A stretch of 46,571 bases of DNA. Origin: Spongospora subterranea f. sp. subterranea (taxonomy: Eukaryota; Endomyxa: Phytomyxea; Phytomyxea; Plasmodiophorida). The notes beneath the pieces were generated by a model. That model ran no database searches and had not been told where the DNA came from. It saw nothing but the letters and a program-made list of their open reading frames with translations. The position numbers and the translations under genes were made by a program. The stretch is from positions 1-46,571 of the forward strand of contig JAUGWO010000339.1 of NCBI GenBank assembly GCA_049724395.1, written 5' to 3'. Of the stretch, positions 17,509-26,670 are shown piece after piece; the first letter of the stretch is position 1; the number at the start of each line of letters is the position of its first letter.

Positions 17509-19754
17509 TGATGCTGCTGTCGGTGACCAAATAACCGAGGAATTCGACTTCCTGAGCGTCGAACACGCATTTTTCCAGTTTTGCAAATAAACCAGCTGAA
17601 CGCAACTTGGAAAGTACTAATCGAACATTAACGTCGTGCTGCGGCGCGCTCTCCGAGTAGATCAAAATGTCGTCGAGGTAAACAACCACAAATTTGTCGA
17701 GGTATTCACGGAGGACGTCGTTCATCAACCTCTGAAAACAACCGGGAGCGTTCATTAGCCCCAACGGCATTACCGTATACTCGAAATTTCCATATTTGCA
17801 GCACCATGCAGTCTTAGTAGGTTGTAAGCGCTTCGTAGATCGATCTTCGTGAATATTTTGACAGAAGACAGTTGGGCTAAAATATTTTGGGCAAGCGCTT
17901 CGTAGATCGATCTTCGTGAATATTTTGGCAGAAGACAGTTGGGCTAAAATATTTTGGATAGCAGGAATTGGATAAGGCTCCTTCTTGGTTATATTGTTGA
18001 CATCGCGGTAGTCGACGCACAGTCGGAGGCTGTTGTCCTTCTTCTTTACAAAGAGTTTTGGTGACCCTAACGGTTATTTGGAGTGGCGAATGAATCCTTT
18101 CTTGAGGTTGTCTTCGATGTACTGGCGCAAAACTTTTTGTTCGGTCTGGCCGAGTTTGTAGACCTTCCTGTATGGCAGCGGGCCAGTATCCTCTTTAAAG
18201 TTGATGGCGCAATCATATGTGCGATGTGGGGGCGGTTGGTCAGCGTTTTTCTTCTAGGAATTCCCCATACTTGTGGGGGAGTAAGGCTGCATTCGCTTTC
18301 GATGTCATTGTTACCGAATATATATTGTGTTGCCATGGCCTATCGGTATACAGGTGGGCACTCTTGTCGGTAATAGGAAAACGTGGGGTGATTGTACGGG
18401 CCTTCCAATCAATCTGTGGGTTTAGTTCGTGAAGCCATGACATCCCCAGTATAATGGGATAGTAAGCCCGTTCAATGACATAAAGACTGGTCAATGATTT
18501 GATGCCCGAGATCTCTAGTCGTAGTGGCAATATTCGATGGGTAATAGAAGAGAGTCTGCGACCATCGATAACTTCAACAGATAACGGTCTAGGAAGTCGA
18601 ACGAGCGGGATGCTGTTTCGTTCGGCAAATGTGGCGTCGATAAAAGCAGAGGACGCACCACTGTCGATTCAACAATGTAGTTGGGTGGATTGGGATTGGT
18701 GCCATGAGACCGTAATAAGGGAACTGAATAATGTCTCGCACGAGTTATCCATACATGACGATGCTAATCGGAGAGGTGGCTCAGCATTATAGGTCGAAAA
18801 TGGTGATGTATTGGATGAAAAACGGTTTCGGTTCGCCAATAGGGGGCAGGCGACGGTAGGATGGCCAGCATCTCCACAATATCTACACAAATTGTGTTCC
18901 CGGCGGCGTGTTCGTTCCGACTCATCCAGTCGCGGGCGGCCGGTGGTTCTGAACGAATCGACCATCATGGAGTCGGACCCAGAATCGACCTCGGGGTGGC
19001 GCTGTGGGTGTACTTGCGACTGACCTCGACGCTCCTGGGCGCGTTCAAATAGGCGATCGCCGCATCTGATGGCCGTCATGATGAGGGCGAGCAAGTCGGC
19101 TGGCTCCGGGCACGTCAACAGCAAGTCTTTCACATCCTCGTTGAGGCCTTTTCGGAACTGGTGTAGCGTCGCAGCGCCGTCCCAACCTGCGTCGGTGGCC
19201 AGCAGCTGAAACTCGCTGGCATACGTAGCGACTGGGCGGCGACCTTGGCGTAGCGCCTCCAATCGTCGTGCGGCTGTGACTGCTTTGTTCGGATCCTCGA
19301 ACCGTGCCAGAAATGCGTCAATGAATCTAAGAAAATCCTGGAGCAACGGATCCCGTCGCTCGAAAATTGGTGAGAACCACAGCAAAGCGTTTCCTGTGAG
19401 AAGGTCCCCAACCAACATCACCTTTTCGGAATCCGTGGCGTATGTCCTGGGTTTACGGGTGATGACCATTGATATTTGGTTGATAAAACCTCGCTGGTTG
19501 GATCGGGAACCGTCGAAAGGATCTGGGAGGCGGACTTTGGGTTCTGGCAAGGTCAACCGCTGCTGGTAGTGCTGCGACAATTCCTGTAACTGCCGTTGGA
19601 ACTGTTGCTGTTGCTGAGAGAGTGCTGCATGTAGTACCGCTTGGATCTCCGGCGTCAACGGTTGAGCAAACTGGGGAGGTTCCGTCGGTACCTGGAAACC
19701 TCGATGGTCGTGCGGCCTGGCTGGAACTGACTCAGATCGCTCGCGGCTGGACAT

Positions 19755-19905
19755 GTCTTGACAGCGGTGCGTAAACCGTGAAGGTGGTCTTGAAAGCGGT
19801 GCGTAAACCACGTGAAGATGGTCTTGAAAGCGGTGCGTAAACCGTGAAGATGGTCTTAAAAACCGTGAAGATGGTCTTGAAAGCGGTGGGTAAACCGTGA
19901 AGATA
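19755..19905. repeat. Leader tandem repeats of Gy1b
   Basis: About four or five copies of a GTGAAGATGGTCTTGAAAGC-like unit with GGTGCGTAAACC. It occupies the same place as the 29-bp array of Gy1 but is a different sequence. Confidence 0.8.
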
Positions 19906-19918
19906 ATTCTTGTCAAAC

Positions 19919-20081
19919 TGTTAGGAGGAACCAGATCCGTTGAAATAAACCGAAGTGTATTAATACAGACTATGCAAGGAGGTGACAAGAATGACCAGGC
20001 AGAGGTCATTCTTGTCGGAAAACTGCGGCGGAACTGCGGCGAAGCCGCGAATGTTAGGAATTTATGGGAGTGTTCCTAACA
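19919..20081 (-). repeat. LTR-C (5' LTR of Gy1b)
   Basis: 163 bp, TGTTAGGAGGAACCAG...GTTCCTAACA. Its last 110 bp are nearly identical to LTR-A, while its first 55 bp are clearly more diverged. Confidence 0.85.
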
Positions 20082-21180
20082 TTTTTGGTGGAAAAACATG
20101 AAGGAATTCGTTTCTAGCGTAGTTGAACGCTGTATCCACTGTGTTTGTCTCCGTGGAAAAGTTGTTCAAAGACCCTTTGGCCATGCGATCCATGCATCCA
20201 GACCTAACCAGGTCATCCACTACGATGTTTCATTCATAGTAAAAATACCGAAAAACCACTCACATTCTTTCGAGTACGTCCTGGTGTTAAAAGACGATTT
20301 AAGTCAATTTATTGAATTGATTTCCTGCGAATCAGCCGATCATTACGTTACAGTTCATGGAACTCATAGATTGGTTCAAGAGATTCGGAATCGGCTCTAC
20401 CCATTTATCAGACCAAGGCACACCCCTCCAGAACCAAGTGGTGTCCGATCTATGCTCAAGGCTTCACATCAGCCGTCATTTCACGACAGCTTATACTCCT
20501 TGGGCAAACGGATCAGTAGAAGTTGTCAACAGGCTGCTCCTATTTGTTCTATGCGCCCTTATCTCCGAGTTTCGATTATGGTTTCATGATTGGCCCTGTC
20601 TCCTACCATTGGTCAATATGGCATTGAATCACCGCGTTCGCTCCCATATCGGCTATGCCCCGGTTACCATTATTCCTGGCCTTCAACCATCTACCTTGAT
20701 CTCAACTATCTTTATTGAACGATTAGATAAGATTGCTGAAGTTTCGTTAACCCCAGAAGCAATCAACGAGATGACATGCGAGCTGAGGGACGCATGTGAT
20801 CGTATTCATCGAAACGTCGAGTCAAATGTAACGATTCAGCGTCAACAGTCACACAGGACACATTCCAAACGCCCGCAAGTTATTCCTATGAATTTTTGTA
20901 TCGGCGTTTATTTTACGTATTAGTTGCGTCAAATCTTCATCGAAACACCCAGCATAAACTTCGCGGAGCGTGGCAGGGACCTTCACAAATGGTAGGAACC
21001 GTGAATGATCATGTTTACCAAAGTTAACTGCGGAGTTAGCCAGATGGGTGAGCTCCGTGGCTAGCAAGGCTGAGGTCCGGACTTCGATTCTTAGATGATG
21101 AGATTTCTTGGTCTGTGATGCCGAAGAGGTCAAGCATACACCTCTCTAAAAAGCTTTATCTTCTTAACGCACTAATCCGG
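20082..21180 (+). mobile_element. Ty3/gypsy element A, integrase part (fossil)
   Basis: Plus-strand integrase of a different gypsy type. It has a CIHC zinc-binding half, VIHYDVSFI with the first catalytic Asp, THLSDQGTPLQNQVV with the second, FTTAYTPWANGSVEVVNR with the Glu, then WPCLLPLVNMALNHR and AYAPVTI-like text. Beyond 20923 is a C-terminal region with KLRGAWQGPSQMVGTVNDH. It probably belongs with the gag-like part at 11864-12567 on the far side of the Gy1 block. It is broken in a few places, and its 3' end merges into SINE-like sequence. Confidence 0.7.
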
Positions 21181-21204
21181 GTAATCATGAAGTGCCGAGG
21201 AGAA

Positions 21205-21440
21205 TAACCTCGTTAAAATAAATGGGTCTGACCACATGGCTCGGGTGAATGTGGAAGGGTGAGCTGCTTGCAGTAAACTCGGAAACTCTGGATAGACAAT
21301 GTAATCGGGTGGGGGCAGGTCCCATTCGGTGTGGTCGTTAGGACAGGTTATGTTGCTTAATCCAGCTGGTCTAATAGGTTCCTTCAGTGGATACCCAAGC
21401 TACTTGTAGCGGCCAGGCGGAAGTAGGGAAAACCTGGTAG
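21205..21440 (+). mobile_element. SINE-like repeat, copy a (5'-truncated)
   Basis: It shares GCAGTAAACTCGGAAACTCTG, CAGGTCCCATTCGGTGTGG and TTCAGTGGATACCCAA with copies b and c. It is oriented like copy c and lacks the tRNA-like head. It forms the left arm of a large palindrome with copy b. Confidence 0.7.
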
Positions 21441-21489
21441 TACACAGGATTACCTGACCCAGAATAAGAATCCGCGAACCTTTGTATAC

Positions 21490-21838
21490 CATACCATACC
21501 ATGCTACAAGTTGCTTGGGTATCCACTGAAGCAACCTATTAGACCAGCTGGATTCAGCAACATAACCTGTCCTAACGACCACACCGAATGGGACCTGCCC
21601 CCACCTGATTACATTGCCTATCCAGAGTTTCCGAGTTTACTGCAAGCAGCTCGCTCTCCCACATTCATTAGAGGCCACGTGGTCAGACCTTCGTGCTCAA
21701 CATTCACTCTACTTTTCCGTAATGGATGCAACCTTGGGGGGTCTCCCAAAATTCCATCACTCAGGGGGTTTCGAACTCATGCCTAACACTCACCCGGACA
21801 TGCCTGCCACCAACAGGGACAGACAGGAACCAAGCTAA
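21490..21838 (-). mobile_element. SINE-like repeat, copy b
   Basis: Read on the minus strand it starts AGCTTGGTTCCTGTCTGTCC, has a GAGTTCGAAAC B-box-like motif, and ends in TGGTATGGTATGGTATACAA, a short simple tail. It is about 350 bp and has no coding potential. A tRNA-derived SINE is the best guess; the A box is not clear. Confidence 0.6.
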
Positions 21839-21879
21839 TCAAAATAGTACTGGAATTGGTTGCGTTTACCATTGAGAGC

Positions 21880-22300
21880 CGATGATAGAATGGACAATGT
21901 AGAGTCGTTCAGGCCTCAGGGTTATCGGAATCGAGGATCAGGTGAGGCGGAGGCGGTTGAATACGGTCTGGGATAACATTCTCTATATGTGCGGTGTGGA
22001 AAGCATTGCGGAGCTTTGGACGTGTTAGGCATTGATAACCTATAGGTAACTGGACTAATGATCTCGGTTATCTTATAAAAGGATCAAGTTTACGACTGCT
22101 TAATTAAGCATTGAGGACGGTTAGTCGAGCTACCGGTGGAGTTTAACCAAACCTTTTCGCCTACAGCTTAGTTCGGGTGCGCTACTCGTTTTGTCTGTAA
22201 TTTGGAGCTGTGCCTTAAGGAATTGTCGCACATTGTTGATGTGATTCGCACCATCCTCAGCCAAATGGTGAACCAGGATGGAACACTTCGTAGCATGGTC
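21880..22300 (-). mobile_element. Chromovirus integrase C-terminal remnant (fossil)
   Basis: Minus-strand sequence aligns with the region 12940-13330 of Gy1: the same GTTCGGGTG...CTCGTTT block and a CTTAAGGAA..CAT..TGTTGATGTG block, giving HLAEDGANHINNVRQFLKAQ. It is old, heavily decayed and without LTRs. Confidence 0.6.
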
Positions 22301-22719
22301 CAATCGGGAATGGATTCCGCTAGTGCACCAGCACATGAAAAAACAAACCGTGACGTGTCTGTACCGCTCACCGAAGATGATGTCGAGTCGCAAGACGGTG
22401 ATGAATCATCGAACACAGCGTGTACCACTCAAAAAATCGATGCTGTTATCAACCTCAGTCCACCTGATCAAGATACAGCTGTATGGTATTCATCTTTGCA
22501 GAATTCAGCAAATTGAACTGACCAATCATTATATGAATACAGGATGAGAATCCTTTTCTCTAGAATCACAGACCCGCAAGCGCAAGCAACCAGAAAACAG
22601 TGACCGCATGAAATCCGGCGTTCGAGCCGACCACGTCACCGTGCAGCGTATTCGTCGCGTTTTCGCTTGCGTCAAGATCGTATATGATTAGTTCAATACA
22701 AGATATAGTAATATTCATT
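22301..22719. other. Unassigned stretch with one Ser/Asp-rich frame
   Basis: A + strand frame (22202-22516) starts inside the gypsy remnant, so its start is not credible. Its later part (RDVSVPLTEDDVESQDGDES) is acidic and not recognisable. After 22540 nothing was found apart from short direct words. It should contain the left end of integrase-core copy 2, but no TIR match was seen. Confidence 0.4.
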
Positions 22720-23770
22720 TTAGTCATTTGACAGCATTGGGGCTATTGCTGCTCGCTGCGTCTGAAGAAACAAAAATGCTGCCGTCATGTTGTCCAGACT
22801 AATAGGCCACAATCCAGCACTTACGAGTGACTCAACAAAAAAACGACGTTCGTTTGCAATGCAAAACAGATCGTTCAGATCGATAATGCAATCAGGATAT
22901 GCAGCAGTAGCCCAGTCGTACAATAATGGCAGGACATCAAGTCGGCAATCGACTGCATCGTGCAATTCTGGGTGCAAATAGAGGAATTCGGGCACGCCAC
23001 CGGGATTCTTGCTGCTCTTTTGCATTGTATGACCATTCCACTCGGTGTACACCTTGTCTAAGGTGTCTTCTATCAATGGGCCAAAAACAACATAGCTGCA
23101 CTTTAGCTGATAGTCGCGGTCGGCATTATATAAAGCACTCGCATCAAGCCCTTTAGAAATCGATCCAAAAAGCAATGCCATTACTGTACATCTGGTTTCA
23201 CCAGCTTTCGATACGCTGGTTGGCTACAGATCGCCCGTAAATATGGGCATCTTCCTCGTTGAAGTGCATCTGAATTGCAGCTGCCAGAGCGCTCTCGGCT
23301 CCCCGATCAGATCGCTGGCGTAAGGGCATACAGCCGTTGTCATGATCCAAAAGCCTTTGGTATATAAGGACCCGAGAATGATGGCCTTGTGTCATCATAG
23401 TACCTTTTGGGTCAGTTGGTAACTGTGTATCTCGGGCGCAGTTCCTAACAGCCGTGATGCTCAATTGCATCAATATACTCCGGCAAGTATCTGTTCCGGG
23501 ATGCGATTAGAAACGCCTACATGAAGCCACAGGATTTTTCGCGACCACCCGTCGATGCAGGCGTGGCTTTCACATCCAAACTGACGCAGCTTGTCATTCT
23601 GATCAAAATGCCAAAGAGGATTTGGTCCTTCTACATGGTATTCGCGTCGCGTCAGTCGTTGTTTCTTTCCTTGAATTGACAGCGACAGGTGTGATCTTTC
23701 GCTGTGCTGCAGATACCGAATCGTTTGCACATTATAAGTCTCCCTCAAGCGTCTCGTCATCGCACGGCAC
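22720..23770 (-). pseudogene. Integrase-core transposase, catalytic and C-terminal part
   Basis: Reading leftwards: RRLRETYNV, YHVEGPNPLWHFDQNDKLRQ (first catalytic Asp), HACIDGWSRKILWLHVGVSN, then in another frame CMPLRQRSDRGAESALAA (second Asp) and HIYGRSVANQRIESW (Glu), then a third frame with YTEWNGHTMQKSSKNPGGVP and a 100-residue C-terminal domain. The D...D...E order fits rve-type DDE enzymes of eukaryotic DNA transposons. At least two frame changes make it inactive. The N-terminal part lies beyond the hAT insertion. Confidence 0.75.
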
Positions 23771-24101
23771 CCTAAATCTAGGGCTCCGATCGGGTCGGGT
23801 ATCTACCCGTACCCGGCTGGTAGTTACCGACCGGGTAGGGTATCGGTAGATAGTCGGTATCCGACCCGACTACCCGCGGGTACCTGTAGCCTTTTTCGGA
23901 TTATGGATACGACGTTATGCTCTTTTGCGTCAACTCAAAGAAGCACATAAGGCCGTGAAGTTTCAGGAAATCGGTCATGGAGTCTTTATTGAGCCACGGA
24001 CTGGGAGACCTCGTCAAGATTACCTGACCGTCTGGTCAGGCAAATCAACTGAACTGGTTGTCGTATAAGTGTTCCTAATCGCATCTTGACCAGTCACCAA
24101 T

Positions 24102-24533
24102 ATGCCACCCAGGAAACGTAGATCTGTTATTGCTGAGGAGGTTCCATCAGACGATGGCTCGTACACTGAAGTGCCAGTTGAGGACACTACTTCATCGTCT
24201 GATGGCGACGTAACTTCGGAAGCAAGGCGAAGCGACCGCAGCGTTGACCTCGTTGACGCTGTCGCCGTTGATGTCGAGGTTGTATTCAAAATCCATGCAG
24301 TCAAGAAACCAAAAGGAGCGATTTTTTCGCATTTAACGCGAAGTGAATCAAACGGCAGGATATCGTTAGCATGCAACTACTGCAGAAAGCGCTGGATTTT
24401 TACCGCAGCGGAATTCAAGAAAAGTGGTTCTAGCACTGGCAACCAGACTAAGCATATGAAAAATATGAATAATGGGAATTTTCAAAACGGATATGCAATT
24501 TGCTGGAAAGGTTTGAAGAAGCCAGCAGAATGA
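24102..24533 (+). pseudogene. hAT transposase N-terminus with BED-type zinc finger
   Basis: Starts MPPRKRRSVIAEEVPSDDG, followed by an acidic Ser/Asp-rich stretch. A finger at residues about 87-117 has CNYCRKRWIF...SGSSTGNQTKHMKNM: the Cys pair and one His are visible, and the second His appears replaced by Asn (KHMKNMNN). BED fingers bind transposon ends. The frame stops at 24533 without reaching a catalytic core. Confidence 0.7.
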
Positions 24534-24641
24534 TGACTGGAGCAAAGTATCCGACGCTTTCCCTCACGATGCCTGTTTCTATTGAGATTTTTGCCTATTT
24601 AGAGGCCGAGGTCGAGAACACGTAAGATGGACAGTTGAATA

Positions 24642-25185
24642 ATGCCCTATGTGATGCTCATGCATGTTTGGCAAAATACTATACCTTTACTGATGACTCT
24701 CCTTTTTATCTCCTCGCCGTCCTGTTGGATCCGCGATTTAAAAAGTCTTTTCTTGAAAGCAAAGACTTTTGACGTTTTGTACCCAGGTTTAATCACTGGC
24801 ACTGTTTCGCTGCTCAAAAAATTAGTTTCAACGAAGAACCAAACGACAGGCCAGGCAAATAACAAAATCCACCTTCACGCATCACAACAACACGTGAACA
24901 AAGCATTGCTGTCGTCAATGTTTTCTCATTCAACATCAAAAGATGACGTTTGCTTGTATGAAGTGGATAAGTACCTCAGGCTACCTTGCGAGGATCCAAC
25001 CCAAGATCCGCTCCAATATTGGGGCATACACGAGAAACAGTTCCCTTTAGAGTATTCCTGGCTTCTCAGTATCCGTTGAACGAGTATTCAATTGCGACCG
25101 CGACATAATTGGGCTCCGGCGCCATTCTCTAAAGCCAAAGACATTGAGCGCGTTGATGTTCGGGAAAAGCGCACTTAAGCAATAA
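24642..25185 (+). pseudogene. hAT transposase C-terminus (hATC dimerisation region)
   Basis: Two + strand frames interleave. One gives DSPFYLLAVLLDPRFKKSF, the other EVDKYLRLPCEDPTQDPLQY. After 25060 comes SVSVERVFNCDRDIIGLRRH, then SLKPKTLSALMFGKSALKQ and a stop. These are the conserved C-terminal hAT blocks, in order. Several frame changes are present. The missing middle points to an internal deletion after BED-finger coding. Confidence 0.8.
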
Positions 25186-25347
25186 ACAACCTAGCGGCTT
25201 TGCTCGACTCTGTAGTCGCACCGCATGCGCCAGTCGCGCATTTCTTTGCATTAAGGCTGCGCCAGGGACGCACTTTTGATAGTCGGATACCGGTAGATGG
25301 CAGGTACCCGACCCGACCACCGACCCGATCGGAGCCCTACCAAAATC

Positions 25348-25830
25348 TTGGCCATCTCCTCGCGATTCCACTTGAAACCTATCTTCGACAATATCTTGCG
25401 TATGTATTGCCGAATTGATATCCCAGATTCCTGATGATTCATGATGATGCAGAATGAAATGCATTACATTTCAAACCTTAAGAATTGCTTCAAACGAGCG
25501 TAAGCTTAATTTCTCCTGATAAGTTTTCCGAACATGGAATAAAACGTCCTTAACTTTCATGCCACGTTTAACCAAATCCCGGACGTCGCCGATCCATTCA
25601 ACGCTGCGGTCAATGGCTGAAGGGGGAACTGGGCGATCCAGCCCAGCTGACTTGATCCATCTCTGCAAAGTTCGCTTTGAAATGTCTAACTGGAAATCCT
25701 CTCGCAGGTCCTGAACTTCCTCGTTAGACCGATTTAAATACAGCTGATTCTGGATGAAATCGATGACAGCCTGGCTCGGCATAACGACAATCACGACGTG
25801 TTGGAATGTGTGTGAGCAGTGCGGGGCCAC
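25348..25830 (-). pseudogene. Integrase-core transposase copy 2, N-terminal part
   Basis: The frame from 25830 reads MPSQAVIDFIQNQLYLNRS, then LREDFQLDISKRTLQRWIKS and LFHVRKTYQEKLSLRSFEA, over 95 percent like copy 1 by eye. It continues in another frame as FKWNREEMAKIL up to the hAT target site. The HTH-like segment probably binds the element's ends. Confidence 0.75.
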
Positions 25831-25990
25831 ATCATGATTGTGTGGCTGGTTGACCGCGGTAGACTATGGTAGACGGGTGTAAGATTTTCCTGGGGTGCGG
25901 AACAAAAAAATTCGTGTCACGAGAAAAAAAAGTGTCACGCAATTTTTCTGTTGCAACATGTCACCCCACTGCGGTTCTCGAATTCCCTAT

Positions 25991-26325
25991 GTTAGGCATG
26001 AGTCACGAAACCCCGTGAGTGATGTTATTTTGGGAGACCCCCCAAGGTTGCATCCAATACGGAAAAGTAGAGTGAATGTTGAGCACGAAGGTCTGACCAC
26101 GTGGCCTCTAATGAATTTGGGAGAGCGAGCTGCTTACAGTAAACTCGGAAACTCTGGATAGGCAATGTCATCAGGTGGGGGCAGGTCCCATTCGGTGTGG
26201 TCGTTATGACAGGTTTTGTTGCTGAATCCAGCTGGTCTAACAGGTTTCTTCAGTGGATACCCAATCTACTTGTAGCGGCCAGGCGGAAGTAGGAAAAGCC
26301 TTGTAGTATGTACCATACCATATCA
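25991..26325 (+). mobile_element. SINE-like repeat, copy c
   Basis: Begins TGTTAGGCATGAGTCACGAA near the B-box-like motif, continues with GGGAGACCCCCCAAGGTTGC and CAGGTCCCATTCGGTGTGG, and ends in TACCATACCATATCATATCA. Its right half matches copy a and its left half matches copies b and d. It abuts the end of integrase-core copy 2. Confidence 0.65.
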
Positions 26326-26670
26326 TATCACACCACAGAGTTAAGGACAAGGGCAAGACGGAAAACAAGTGAGGGCAAGGACGAGCTGCCAAGGGAATCC
26401 AATGGCCATGAGACTCCAGCAAAGCTAATATGCCAAATTTAGAATCAAATTCAGATAGAGTCAAAACTCCTTTGAATTATTGTAATATTGCAAGGTGCAG
26501 CGTGATCTCCTTTAGTATTGACTACAATACAGGGTCACAGTGCTTTCTATAGATTCAAATTTTGACGTTCTAAAGAACTTTGCTGAAGCGATTTTGTTCC
26601 GCGGTTCATCATTGCAGCGAGGCATAAAACGATCAGAAAAATAGTCGAACTCAAGAATTTACTGAATATC
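26326..26670. other. No gene seen; downstream flank of the proline-rich gene
   Basis: AT-rich, with no long frame or repeat recognised. It lies just past the stop codon of the minus-strand gene at 26671 and may include its 3' untranslated region. Confidence 0.5.

Larger units (their letters stand above)
17509..20081 (-). mobile_element. Ty3/gypsy chromovirus Gy1b, deleted copy (fossil)
   Basis: Minus-oriented, close relative of Gy1. It has 5' LTR-C (19919-20081), PBS 19906-19916, a leader of about 32-bp repeats (19755-19905), gag (19600-19050), zinc knuckle, protease (about 18660) and a partial reverse transcriptase adjoining LTR-B. RNase H, integrase and chromodomain are absent. A short stretch near 17830-17960 is tandemly duplicated. 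It is broken in several places and clearly defective. Confidence 0.85.
23779..25339 (+). mobile_element. hAT element, internally deleted, 1561 bp
   Basis: The ends start TAGGGCTCCGATCGGGTCGG on both strands (23779 inward and 25339 inward), a typical hAT TIR. The flanks CCTAAATC (23771-23778) and CCAAAATC (25340-25347) agree at 7 of 8 bases, fitting the 8-bp hAT target duplication. Inside are an N-terminal BED-finger piece and the C-terminal dimerisation region. Most of the catalytic core is missing. Confidence 0.85.
22720..25988 (-). mobile_element. Integrase-core DNA transposon, copy 2, split by a hAT element
   Basis: Transposase pieces lie at 25830-25348 and 23770-22720 on the minus strand, interrupted by the hAT at 23779-25339. 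The right TIR-like sequence (25856-25895) and the terminal zone to 25988 match copy 1 at 7587-7722 almost base for base. The left TIR was not found. Copy 1 has uninterrupted sequence at the hAT insertion point (CACGGCACTTGGCCATC, 7064-7080). Confidence 0.7.

Noticed and set aside
12563-20086. 5-bp target duplication around the Gy1 block
   Set aside because: TCAGA on the left and TTTTT on the right do not match, so a simple single insertion into gypsy A is not shown.
21700-21838. A functional tRNA gene
   Set aside because: Only a B-box-like motif is present; no cloverleaf could be drawn, and the sequence recurs as a dispersed repeat.
22202-22300. Start of the 104-codon + frame
   Set aside because: It overlaps a gypsy integrase remnant on the other strand.
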